Origin: Pelodera strongyloides
Taxonomy: Eukaryota; Nematoda; Chromadorea; Rhabditida; Rhabditidae
Length of the DNA: 64,000 nucleotides
Direction: 5' to 3'
Assembly (NCBI GenBank): GCA_036852015.1
Contig: JAANDG010000135.1
Span: 186,001 to 250,000 of the forward strand
Part shown: in pieces, positions 34,717-45,870 of the stretch
Position numbering within the stretch: position 1 is the stretch's first letter
Layout of the letters: every line of letters begins with the position of its first letter
The notes under the pieces: model-generated
Told to the model about the DNA's origin: nothing
Databases searched by the model: none
Seen by the model: the letters and a program-made list of their open reading frames with translations, nothing else
Position numbers and translations under genes: made by a program

Positions 34717-35396
34717 TGTCCATATCTAAATCCGCCTAATTTTAGAAAATTCGCAGTGCCACAATTTTAATTCTAGCATCATTGCGGATACGACAAACTT
34801 CAGTGCATACTACAAGGGATGTTTCATAGTTATATATTGGCCGTTTCTGTTCATAAAATGTAAAATACATAAATAAACATATATCATAAACATATCGCAC
34901 AGTAAACTTAGTACTTCAATAGTGTTTTGTATGCTTTCCCTAAAACAGTATAATTTAGCTACTCAATTATATGAATGCCCCATCGGATAAACAACTTGCT
35001 TGCTCTTCGAACGCAGAAGGCATTAGCACAGGGAATTATTTACAAATATTAATCATTTCTTGTTTTCGATATTGTCTCATTATTTGACTGACTTTAATTT
35101 TATACACTATGGTTTACATTGAATGCATTTTGAGTGCGTACGTGCCTGAAAAGAAAAGTGAACGTTCTAGCTATCATGAAGAGAGAAATTACCAAAAAAA
35201 AACGTAAATTTCAGAAGAATTTCTCCAAACCACATTTGATGGGACACATTACGCTGTATACAAGGAGTCTACGCTGGACAATAGTGATTGTAAATCTAAA
35301 TGCAATGAGATCGATTTTCATGTGGTGATAATTCACAGTGACGAGCAGAATACTTTCGTTTTCGGTAGGAAAGTTATTACTAAAATTGTTAACCGA

Positions 35397-35877
35397 TTAA
35401 AGGGATGGGTTCAGTACAAAATCACCTTGTTTTTATGCTTTAGTTTGATTGTACAAAGGTAAAATTAAACAAAAAGCATAAAAAATGTTTCTTGAATTAC
35501 TCCCTAGGGAAGATATTAGGTAAAAAGGGTGAGTATTGATCGAACTTCCGATAACATGAGTAAACAAGATAAACTAGGGAAGCTAAGAGATATGGCTGAA
35601 ACACACTGTTTTTTCATTGTTTTAAGTAAAATTAACGATGAAAACTACAGTTATTTTGCTCAAAACAGTGTGTTTCAGCCATATCTCTTAGCTTCCCTAG
35701 TTTATCTTGTTTACTCATGTTATCGGAAGTTCGATCAATACTCACCCTTTTTACCTAATATCTTCCCTGGGGAGTAAACCAAGAAACATTTTTTATGCTT
35801 TTTGTTTAATTTTACCTTTGTACAATCAAACTAAAGCGTAAAAACAAGGTGATTTTGTAGTGAACCCATCCCTTTAA
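35397..35877. mobile_element. TTAA-bounded palindromic MITE, TTAAAGGGATGGG family
   Basis: Starts TTAAAGGGATGGGTTCA and ends TGAACCCATCCCTTTAA. The arms pair along about 230 bases each (TGCTTTAGTTTGATTGTAC and its complement, among others). It lies just after exon 35215-35364. Its right TTAA is shared with the start of a truncated family A copy at 35874 (TTAAAGCGAAATACCGACCGG). Confidence 0.87.
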
Positions 35878-36005
35878 AGCGAAATACCGACCGGTTTTTG
35901 AAAAGCATCGTGGACAACTGATTCTTGAAAATTCTTGCACAACTGAAAACGTATTTATACTAATTTATAGCTATTTTAAAGCGAAATGCTAGCCCCTTTG
36001 GAAAA

Positions 36006-38312
36006 TCTAAGCACCCCCTATAAAAAAAGATTGCCATTCGCGTCACGTAACGGTAACGCTCCAAAAGTGCATCGCAAATCGAAAAAGTAATCCTATGAAA
36101 AATTAGAGCTCAATGAGATAAGCAAACGCGAACATTGTGTCGAGTGTCCCCGGCGATCCCGAAGCGAGATATAAGCAAAAGTCGCGTGTTAGAGAACGGC
36201 TAAATAGCACTGCGACTGATAAGACGCAGAGTAGACGGCCAGTATCGATCGCACTATTGCGCAATAAAAATAGGCCAGCCTAACCTCAAACTTGGGTAAT
36301 TAAACCGCAGCTGGCAAAGAACAGGGAGAAATTGTCCGCATAAATAGAAATGATGCGGCGGATCAATTTGATGTCTTCTGCTTCAGAATCTATGACGTCA
36401 AAAATAAGTCGACGTTCAAACTTCACCGTAGCGACATAGTAATGCTGCAAATCTTTCAATGATTGTCAGACGCGCATTGGGCACATAGAATCTATGAAAA
36501 AATACGTCAAAACTTCACCGTACATTTCAATGATGATGTCAGGCGCGCATTCGACTTAGACGGGCAACATTGTTTCTGCTTCAGAATCTATGACGTCAAA
36601 AATAAGTCGACGTGCAAACTTCACCGTAGCGACATAGTAATGCTGCAAATCAACTTCAATGATGATGTCAGACGCGCATTCGACTTAGACGGGCAACATG
36701 TCTTCTGCTTCAGAATCTACGTCAAAAATAAGTCGACTTGCAAATTCACCGTAGTGACGAAATCAAATTTATATGATGACGCGCATCAGACACGCTTCTG
36801 TTCAGAATATATGAAGTCAAAAATAAGTCGACGTGCAAATTTCACCGTAGTGATATATTAATGCTGCAAATCAACTTCAATGATGATGACGCGCATTTGA
36901 CTTAGGCGGGCAACATGTCTTCTGCTTCAGAATATATGACGTCAAAAATAAGTCGACGTGCAAACTTCACCGTAGCGACATAGTAATGCTGCAAATCAAC
37001 TTCAATGATGATGGCAGACTCCGCAATGCGCATTTGACTTAGACGGGCAACATGTCTTCTGCTTCAGAATCTATGACGTCAAAAATAAGTCGACGTGCAA
37101 ACTTTCACCGTAGCGACATAGTAATGCTGCAAATCAACTTCAATGATGATGTCAGACGCGCATTCGACTCAGACGGGCAATACCGTTTCTGCTTCAGAAT
37201 CTATGACGTCAAAAATAAGTCGACGTGCAAACTTCAAACCACCGTAGCGATAGTAATGCTGCAAATCAACTTCAATGATGATGTCAGACGCGCATTTCGA
37301 CACAGACGGGCAATACCTTTTCTGCTTCAGAATCTATGACGTCAAAAATAAGTCGACGTGCAAATTTCACCGTAGTGATATATTAATGCTGCAAATCAAC
37401 TTCAATGATGATGTCAGACGCGCATTTGACTTAGGCGGGCAACATGTCTTCTGCTTCAGAATATATGACGTCAAAAATAAGTCGACGTGCAAACTTCACC
37501 GTAGCGACATAGTAATGCTGCAAATCAACTTCAATGATGATGTCAGACGCGCATTTGACTTAGACGGGCAACATGCCTTCTGCTTCAGAATATATGACGT
37601 CAAAAATAAGTCGACGTGCAAACTTCAACCGTAGCGACATAGTAATAATGCAAATGCAAATTCAAACTTCAATGATGATGTCAGACGCGCATTGACTCAG
37701 ACGGGCAATACCGTTTCTGCTTCAGAATCTATGACGTCAAAAATAAGTCGACGTGCAAACTTCACCGTAGCGACATAGTAATGTTGCAAATCAATTTCAA
37801 TGATGATGTCAGACGCGCATTTGACTTAGACGGGCAACATGCCTTCTGCTTCAGAATCTATGACGTCAAAAATGAGTCGACGTGCAAACTTCGCCGTAGT
37901 GATATAGTAATGCTTCAACTAAACTTCAATGATGATGTTAGACGGGCATTTGACTCAGACGGGCAACATGTCTTCTGCTTCAGAAGCTATGACGTCAAAA
38001 ATAAGTCGACGTGCAAACTTCGCCGTAGTGATATAGTAATGCTGCAAATCAACTTCAATGATGATGTCAGACGCGCATTTGACTTCGATACCGTTTCTGC
38101 TTCAGAAGCTATGACGCCAAAAATAAGTAGACGTGCAAACTTCACCGTAGCGATATATTAATGATGTAAATCAACTTCAACGATGATGTCAGACGCGCAT
38201 TTAACGCAGAAAAAAAGGAAAATAGCACATAAAATATAAGGCTTGCGCGAACGCTCAAGTAAAACGTAAAACGCTAGAGCGAGGCGCGCGCGCAGCGCGC
38301 GCCGAGCTCTAG
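36006..38312 (+). mobile_element. Non-autonomous Helitron, 2307 bp
   Basis: Begins TCTAAGCACC and ends GAGCTCTAG. A GC-only hairpin at 38283-38303 (9-bp stem, GCA loop) lies five bases before the terminal CTAG. It sits exactly between A and T of the host MITE (GGAAA-A / T-TTGCATATG), with no target duplication. The 5' TC, 3' CTAG, subterminal hairpin and A/T insertion are the defining Helitron features. It has no Rep/helicase frame; its body is a 129-bp tandem array. Confidence 0.9.
36350..38200 (+). repeat. 129-bp tandem array inside the Helitron
   Basis: About 13 to 14 units, spaced 129-130 bases in the regular right part and less even on the left. Each has CTTCAATGATGATGTCAGAC, GCTTCAGAATCTATGACGTC and AAAATAAGTCGACGTGC blocks. 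Because 129 is a multiple of three, plus-strand frames stay open over several units and yield a 43-residue repeat (NFNDDVRRAFD...). Frames shift between stretches and there is no start context, so this is treated as repeat DNA rather than a gene. Most units contain the palindromes TGACGTCA and GTCGAC. Confidence 0.85.
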
Positions 38313-39306
38313 TTTGCATATGATACTATGTATCTTATGCTAATTTGCAAATACTATGTATCCTGTGCTAATTTTGTACGATCGTCCACGGCAATCGTAC
38401 AAAATTAGCATAGGATACACAGGATTTGCTTATCATATGCAAATTTTCCAAAGGGGCTAGCATTTCGCTTTAAAACTGAACGAAACTTATGAACAACGGA
38501 AATGTGTCTCAGAAGCATTTTTGTAAAAAGCTTCAATAGATATCACAATGTTAATCATTATGAATTATGAATTATGAGATGCTGAAATGCATGAACTCAA
38601 CATCGCTTTCTTTATTAAACTCTTGTAGAATTACAATCTATACACTGTTTTTGGAAATTATATCCAAGTATCTATATCATCTACTTTGATTTTTCTTTTT
38701 CATCTTCTCTCACGGCGTTGCGCTTTTTATTCTTAAAAATACTCGAGCTATAACTTATTCTAACTTAAAAAAATGTTTTAGACTTCATGAGGGGAATTGG
38801 CGCTTATCATATCGGACTATCTCGGAACCCGAACAATAGAACAGAATTTATATGGAGGTGATCGTTATTATGTTGAGGCGTTGACGAGTGATTTCGAGAG
38901 TATTTATGTACCAGACGGCTTTTGCCGCCTGAGGCGACTTTCAAATTTTAAAATTCAAGAACAGTGAGCAAACTTGTGTGAAACGTTCGCAACGTACATT
39001 TAAAAATTATGAAATAAGATTCGATTTGGCTTGCTCAACACACTGGGCTCCGATTCTCCTTTTATAGCCTCTTATTAGATTCTTTTTTCTGTTTCGTGTT
39101 TCGTTCAAAAAAGTAAAGTTAAACTCTTTATATAAAAAGATATAAAAAGATATCTAGGGCATTAGCGGGGCTCAAATGTTTAGTGCTCAAAACGCGCACA
39201 GAGGGTTTTCAAACATGCCGCCGCTTGACCCCTGTGTAACACCGGGATAAGCCCGCGACAGTGCGGCACGCAATGTCTTACGTCGTCCAGGTCTTTTTTG
39301 TTTTGG

Positions 39307-39368
39307 TGGTTTTTTTTTTTTCCGTGTTTTTTTTTTTTTTTTTTTTTTTTTTTTGTTTTTTTTTTTGT

Positions 39369-39420
<52 letters not shown>
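39307..39420. repeat. Long poly-T tract
   Basis: Over 110 bases that are almost all T, with a few G and C, ending in a pure run of more than 50. It creates poly-Lys and poly-Phe frames that are not genes. Possible causes are a retroposed poly-A tail on the minus strand or an assembly problem. Confidence 0.9.
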
Positions 39421-39422
<2 letters not shown>

Positions 39423-39582
39423 CACAATGCTTGCAAAGCATAACTTTTTGAGAAAGGAAAGAAAGAAAGAGAAGAGCTGTACGAAGCTAACCTCTGACTA
39501 GAATCAGACTATCGACGTAAGCAGCAGTAAAGTACTGTGTGTAAAACAAGCATTCCATTTCAAAGTAAACAATTTCCAATGC

Positions 39583-40345
39583 TTAAAGGGATGGATGGGG
39601 TCATCTCAAATCGCCCCTTTGTTTATTTTTAATATATGTAGTTCACCAAATAAAATCACAATCAGTACAGAAAGTTTCCAGAATTAAGGATCCCAGAGTT
39701 TGTAGTCTGCCGATATTGGATAGACTTGATATGAATTCCCGTTCTATTCGCCAGCTGGAGCATCTCTGTTAATGGCACTGGAAAAGTGGGCTGTGCGAAT
39801 TCGCACAGCAAACTTTCCAAATTCGCAACGGCAAAATACCCGGTGCGAAATCGCAGACTCTCATGTGATCTGCGAATTCGCACCGAAAAACATAAAAAAA
39901 AACTTTTCACCCTCTTCACCCTCTCCGCAGTGCCTGCTCTCTCACCTAGGATTTTGCACTGCGAATTCGCACCAAAAAGAATTCAAAGAGAATCCTTTTT
40001 GGTTTTTTTCCGGTGCGAATTCGCAGTACAACATCCTAGTCGACAGTAGTCGGCAGGAAAATAAAGCTATAGGCAAGGAGAGGTAGGGAAAGAAATCACT
40101 CCCTCATTTTGTTGTTATCTCAACATCTTTATCAGTCTTTGACTCTCTTAAACTATAGCGTTTTTTTCCTGCCGGCTTACGTGCACCAGCTGTCGAATAG
40201 GGATTCATATAAAGTCTATCCAATATCAGCAGACTATAAACTCTGGGATCCTTATTATGGAAACTTTTTGTACTGGTTGTGTTTTTTATTTGGTGAACTA
40301 CACATATCAAAAATAAACAAAGGGGTGATTTGAAGTGCCATCCCA
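39583..40345. mobile_element. Inverted-repeat element with a cluster of GCGAATTCGC palindromes
   Basis: Starts TTAAAGGGATGG. The left arm to about 39750 pairs with 40180-40345 (CTCTGGGATCCTTAATTCTGG-type blocks as complements, AAATAAAATC against ATTTGGTGAAC neighbours). The middle holds several TGCGAATTCGCA-like palindromes. The right end is eroded, with no TTAA. It sits immediately before the lectin exon at 40366. Confidence 0.75.
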
Positions 40346-41432
40346 ATATATTTGGCTCTTTCTAGCGATGGGACCGCACTAGAGACAAATGATTACCGAG
40401 GCTGGCAATCCTATGAACCATCAGATACGCTCGATAAAGAAGATTGCACAGTAAGCATTTTACGATTTCTTTATACCAAGAAACCTACTTTTTCTCACTG
40501 TTACGTCGCTTGAAAAGGGATGTATGTACGTAAAGAAGCCATGCAGTTTTTGTAATCCGATATTTAGGCCACCGGTGTGGAATGTGCCGACTATAGATGG
40601 AACGATTTTCCTTGTGATTCGTCGAGACTGTATTGGTGCGTATGTTCACGACCAATTGATAAACAGCATGGGCGCTGAACTCCGTAATAGAGAGTCAATG
40701 CTAAGACTACTCACATATAAATATTTTTTGTCCGAAACCTCTTTATCAATAAAAAGAACAGCACAGTTACTGCGTACAATACAAACAATGTTACCCTGGA
40801 TTCTGCAGGCTTCAGTCTATGTGTGATATTTGTATGTCTGAATAAAGTGGTATTCACATTTTTTTCTTAGAGCTCAACCGTGGACCATAACTAAAGGCCA
40901 ATCCTTTGTAGCAATTAGCCACAAATCCTCAAACTTCCAAAATGCAGAAAAATAACGCATCGGTTCCAGTTATTTATGCCCGGTGCAATTTATTGTGTAG
41001 TTGTGTGTATGTCAATAAACAACTAACTAGAAAACTAACAATAGGTAAGCGTTTGAAACGCATGGTTTTTTTTTCATTGCGCTATATTGACCAATAACCT
41101 GTTGGAAGCGGGAAAATTGTTTATATGGTGTTACTCATTCGATAGAGAAAAACTAATTGTTTGTAAGGGTGTTCAATTCAATAGGCATAAATACAAGGAT
41201 AATATGATTTGGCGATAAATACAAGAATAATATGATTTTATTGTGTCTTTTATGTTTATAAATGTGAAATGTGGAGTTTTTTTTCTTGAAAAAAAAATAG
41301 TTTCGCATAAATTTTTATTAATCGAATAGTGGAGCATCTGAATGAAGTATTAGAAAGATCACATAATCTTTGAAAAATAGTTAATTTTATTAAATCTCAA
41401 AATATTAATCTCTCTTATTAGTTTTTATAATA

Positions 41433-43856
41433 TTAGTTTGAAGTGGTGTCGATTGGTCGTGAACACATGCACCAGTACGGTCCTCGTTGACCACATTCAA
41501 AAGAGTTCCATTCGTAGTCGCCTTCCACGCCTATGACCTAAATATCTTGTTATATAAAGTTGGGAGCTTTGTTTGTTTGATTTATTGTGAGTTTAGACGA
41601 TGTGCGTTACGTTCAGGAACTAAGATTGGTTCAGTAGTTCACATTCCCGTGCACTGAGCATGGAATGATTAAAGCTGCGTGCATACACATCTATATCGGG
41701 AAGACACGGTGGCGTGCCATTGAAAAGAATGTGGTGTTTCAGAGGACATAAACAATACGTTAAATGCTTACGGTGCAGTCTTCCCTACCGCCCGAATCAG
41801 ATGGTTCATAGGGTTGCCAGCCTCGGTAATCATCCGGACCAAGTACAGACCCGTCGCTGGAAAGGGCAGTTTTTGATCTGTCGTTTACGGTAAATATATT
41901 CCTGCTATACGGTTTCGTCGGAGGTCCTATTTTAAATGAGAGAGGTTAGTAGACTACAAAGATAAGGGTTTTCTCTTCTATCCTGTATCCCTCCCGAAGC
42001 TAGTCATTGTCGCTGTTGTGGCACTTCGTGGACGTAAGAGCCACAGTGCCGCACTCTCGCTGGATGCATAGCGGACGAATAATATAATGCGCCGCACTGG
42101 CGCTGGCACTTCGCGGAAGTAAGAGAGTATGTCACACCGTTAAGGGGACTTTGCGGATACAACCGCTTTGTCTCAGGATTGATCCCGGTTTCAGACGAGT
42201 TCTAGCAAGCGTGAATTCGCTTGGAGGTTTATGTAGACACATGAATACGCTTGCAATCAGTCACGGCCAAATAAGTTTGGAAGATAAAACACACAAATTA
42301 CACCATTACCTCCATTTGAATAGTTGTCTGTTGTTTGGGTCTCGATATAGTCCCAGATGGTTGGCACCAATTCCTCTCATGAAATCTAAAATTGAATTTG
42401 TTTCAAAACGAAAAGAAAGAAGTCTACGTGTATCCCTGCGAATTCAGCATACCGCAGAATTTGTTACTAATCAAAAGGTGTATAAAACGCTCCGATAATG
42501 CACAATCTCCGTTAAAGCGAAATGCTAGCCTCTTTGGAAAATTTGCATATGATAAGCAAATCCTATGCTAATTTTGTTCGATTGCCGTGGACGATCGTAC
42601 AAAATTAGCATAGGATACGTAGGATTTGCTTATCATATGCAAATTTTCCAAAGGGGCTAGCATTTCGCTTTAAGGTTCTTGCGCTTACAATTAGTAACAA
42701 CTTTCTTACCAAAAACGAAAACATTCTGGTCGTTACTGTGAATTATCAGTACATGAAAGCCGATATCTTTGCATTTCGAGTTGCAATCACTATTGTTCAA
42801 CTTTGACTCCTTGAACATGGCATAATGCATTCCGTCAAATGTGGTTTGAAGAAAAATCTCTAAAATTGTAATTTCCTTTTTTTGGAACATATCGTCTCAT
42901 CGCATACGTACGTATTTGTTCGAACACGACACTGGTGAAGCTCCTTGGAGCACGAAGAAAACGTGATATGGAAATTTTGCGCTGTGAGATTCTGGCAGGA
43001 CAACTGGAGACAATGTGAGAATCGGGAGGTGCGCGGCGCCTTCGCCCTACCATCGCCATGTTTTCGCGAATGGTATCAGTGGCGAATGCAGGGCGAGGTG
43101 CGTGGCGTCAGAAATGCGCACCTCTTTTTGGCAGCGCTGCTCAAAGTTTTTGCGTATGCAACGGAAGTTATGGAAGGTATATGGTGGTTATATGGTAATA
43201 TCCATGATTAATTATTGTAAATAATTGCCTGTATCGATGCCGTGTGCGTCCGAAGCACAGGAAAGTTGCGCATACAGTGGGGCATTCAAATAATTGAACA
43301 ACTAAACTGAGGAGTTTTAAGTTTAAACACAAAGTATCATAACAATAAGTTCTATTGATAATAAATAATATAATATATTATTTATAATAAATATATTTTA
43401 GAAATAAAAGTTTTCAATAATATAAGTAAGAAACAATCCCTTGTAGTATGCGCTGAAATTTGTTGTGTTCGCGATGTTGCTTGAATTAAAATAGTGACAC
43501 TGCGAGTCGTCTAAAATTGGACGGATGTATTATCTCGCCCTCTCCGTAACCTGTTTTCCCATAGGTCCCCCCTAACCGTCTGTTCAGAATTCTAGTTTCC
43601 GGAGGTCAAAAATCTGTTTCCTAAACATCCGCACTTTCCTCTCATAAGTTTTCAGGTATAATTTTCTAAGGAAAATGGCCTTTCCTATTGCAAATCCATA
43701 GCAAAACGTCCAGCCTGATTCGAGAGATTTCTGTAGACATTCTTCGATGCAAATATCTTGAAGTTCTCGATTTTCGGTGGCTTTTACATGGGCATCATCA
43801 GTCAATGGAATCCACAAGAAGGAAATTTTTCCAGTGGATGTTTGTGGTGCATCCGC
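41433..43856 (-). CDS. PAN/Apple-like plus C-type lectin domain protein (minus strand)
   Basis: Exons seen: about 43856-43690 (acceptor TTTTTGTAG; WIPLTDDAHVKATENREL, DICIEECLQKSL, FCYGFAIG); 42859-42710 (FDGMHYAMFKES, SDCNSKC); 42435-42310 (RGIGANHLGLYRDPNNRQLF); 41856-41772 (YRGWQPYEPSD, REDC); and 41537-41433 (YEWNSFECGQRGPYWCMC, then a stop). The last three give a C-type lectin fold half with W-YEP, EDC and WC-C marks; carbohydrate-binding EPN reads EPS. The first part, with its paired cysteines, looks PAN/Apple-like. Secreted CTLD proteins of this kind usually act in binding or immunity in nematodes. Before 42435 an open stretch (KFCGMLNSQGYT) continues the domain but needs one extra T removed near ACGTAG. 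The start and signal peptide were not found, so the gene may be damaged. Confidence 0.65.
42512..42674. mobile_element. Family B MITE, intact, in the minus-strand lectin gene
   Basis: Perfect-type palindrome with TTAA edges, TTAAAGCGAAATGCTAGCC at the left and its complement at the right, placed between lectin exons 42859-42710 and 42435-42310. It is one of the two unsplit references for the Helitron target. Confidence 0.87.
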
Positions 43857-43959
43857 CTACAAAAAAAACCAAGTCTAAAAAAGTCATACAGAGACTAGAA
43901 ACTACGAAGACTTATTTAAAGTCGGCTCCACTGATAAAACAACTTGTTTTGCGCATCTG

Positions 43960-45870
43960 AACCGACAAGGGTGCGTAGCGCAACTCCCTGAAAAAGGAGC
44001 GCCACTGGTACGCCGAAGGGTGCACTTTGGAATCCCTGCGCCCTGGTGCCCGCGCGCACCCCAGGCCTAGGTGCTAATTGGATCCGCTGCCCGTACTGTG
44101 TTTCACATTTTGCACGAAGTTTTGCGTTTTAACCAAAATCTATTTTACCTGAGGAATTTGAGAATTGCATTGGAAAACAAAGTATACGAATGTTGAGTAT
44201 ACGAAGTAGTTCATGAAAATAGAAATGATATTCGTTTGTGGTTAGAATGTTCTTCGAATATAAATTTGAGTTGCCCTGGGGTACCTTTTTTTAAACTCTT
44301 ATATACATGAAGTTATGGCAACACTAATGTATTTGTGGTCGAAGAAATGAGTTATTTCTTTTCTGGGTAGAAGCAACTAGCGTGGAATGGGAGTGCCCGT
44401 TATACTGTGATCTTTGTTAGCAGTTTGCCTACTTGTTTTTAAAGGCCCGAACTCGGAATACGATTTTTTTCGGAAAAAGCTGAAAATCCTTGGGAAAAGC
44501 TTATTTTTCTCGGAGAATAGGAAATGAAAACTCAAAGTTTTTTCAGAAAAAGCCCGGGAGCCATTAACGGAGTATGCATTCTAAAGGCTGAGGGAACGGG
44601 TATTATTTTGGTGGGAAATGGGTATTGTTTCATCACCTTGTAAGAACCACAACCGCGAAGGTCAAGCTCATTCCTGATACTTGAAAGGGGTGCATTCACA
44701 AATGGCGTTCGGTGTCACTAGTGTGCCTTATCGGGGTGCGCCAAATGTGGGCCAAATGGAATGGCGCACCCTTCGTGCAACCCTCATCCCCTGGCCGACA
44801 CCCTATCGAGATACCCTGGGTGAGAGTTCGTTGGTGGATCCAGCCTCTGGTCTACGTAGATTTATAAATCAACTCAATCACCGTAATGTACGTGAGAAGC
44901 GGGATGGACGCAAGTATTTTTGGTTTGTTTTTTGAGTGACTATATTTTTCCTTTGGTGGAAAGTTCTAGAGGATAGAGTTGTTTCGTGTGTTGTGTATTT
45001 ACTCTCACCTTGGAACGAATGGGCTAGTGAAAATTGATATGTGACCATTTTTGCGTTTAGACTTTTATTCTTTTCTCTTTCAGCGAAAAATGGCAATATC
45101 ATTGAAATTTGATTAATGTTGTTTTTATTGACCACTGCGCAGCAGCCCGTCCTTGTTGTTTTAGGCTTAGGCCGATAGACAGGACCGGCCGCTAGACAGG
45201 ACCGGCCTCTTGCGCATAGGACATAGCCCCTGGCGCACTTCTCGAACTTTCTCCGTCTAATACGCGTGTCCGTTCACTTTGCACGGTCTCATTAGTTCAT
45301 TTACTATATAACCATGACGATTCTACAACACATATTTTTGAACTAGTTATTAATTGTAAACGCATCCAACTTTTCCGCCTCAGATTTCCCTTCTATCTCT
45401 ATATCCACTGTCTCACCACCTGTGTATCCGAGTTGTGTATGCTCCCTTGCTTATTTCCCTACTTGATTCAATTTCGCCCTTTCAACTTGTTTTCCCATAG
45501 GGCCCTGCCCGTTCAGAATCTATTTTATATTGTTTTTCCGGCGGTCAAAAAATTTGCCTAGACATCCGCACTTTTATCTCCAACATTCAAAATTTCGCTT
45601 TTATTTCATTTTACTGTGAAAGACCTTGTCTGAATACGGAATCCTAGGTGAAATTCTGCCGTTCGTCGCGCTAAAAAAAAATCCGCGGCGCATACGAAAC
45701 CGTCTAGGGCAAGGCGCGCCAAAAAGAGTGCACTTCTAGTGGGCACACTTTTTGGGGTTTGTGCGGCAAGTGGGTAAGGTACACCGCATGTGCGCCTCAT
45801 TTGTGCCACGGGTGCGCCTATCGGAATTCTATATCTACACATACGCCTCGCGCACTCTATAAGGTCCGCC
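43960..45870. repeat. GC-rich GGTGCGC-motif scraps; no gene seen
   Basis: Three GC-rich patches (about 43980-44090, 44690-44860 and 45660-45870) are full of GTGCGCC, GGCGCAC and GGGTGCG motifs and differ sharply from the AT-rich surroundings. A similar patch lies at 43020-43140. They share short motifs but no clear unit. No conserved protein frame is visible. Confidence 0.4.

Larger units (their letters stand above)
35976..38473. mobile_element. Family B MITE split by a Helitron
   Basis: The left stub 35976-36005 (TTAAAGCGAAATGCTAGCCC up to GGAAAA) and the right remainder 38313-38473 (TTTGCATATGAT...GCATTTCGCTTTAA) together equal the intact copies at 8820-8990 and 42512-42674. The right part has a small local duplication of CTATGTATC...TGCTAATTT. 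Confidence 0.88.
34229..40678 (+). pseudogene. PAN-like/C-type-lectin gene copy exploded by insertions (plus strand)
   Basis: Recognisable exons: about 34229-34420 (IPLTADAHVKATENREL, QICVEGCLQKSL and FCYGFAIGK, PAN/Apple-like); 35215-35364 (FDGTHYAVYKES, SDCKSKC); about 38780-38857 (RGIGAYHIGLSRNPNN); 40366-40450 (YRGWQSYEPSD, KEDC); and 40568-40678 (YRWNDFPCDSSRLYWCVC, then a stop). The last exons spell the second half of a C-type lectin domain with its W-ND-PC and WC-C signature. Exon lengths and phases equal those of the minus-strand copy for 35215-35364 and 40366-40450. Introns have swollen from hundreds of bases to several kb by MITEs, a Helitron, an (AG)n run and poly-T. Sequence before 38780 in its exon is degraded with a stop, so a dead gene is likely, though transcription cannot be excluded. 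Confidence 0.6.

Noticed and set aside
36463..38161. Four long plus-strand open frames of 95-132 codons with a repeated NFNDDVRRAFD protein unit
   Set aside because: They come from a 129-bp tandem array whose period is a multiple of three. The frame changes between stretches, and there is no start context or splice structure. It is treated as Helitron-borne repeat.
36350..38200. Tandem units considered as a CRISPR array
   Set aside because: Units are adjacent and 129 bp long with no unique spacers, and the sequence is from a eukaryote.
39180..39501. Poly-Lys and poly-Phe open frames
   Set aside because: Produced by the poly-T tract; no other protein character.
42151..42498. 115-codon plus-strand frame
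   Set aside because: It is antisense to the lectin exon at 42310-42435, which has splice sites and domain motifs on the minus strand.
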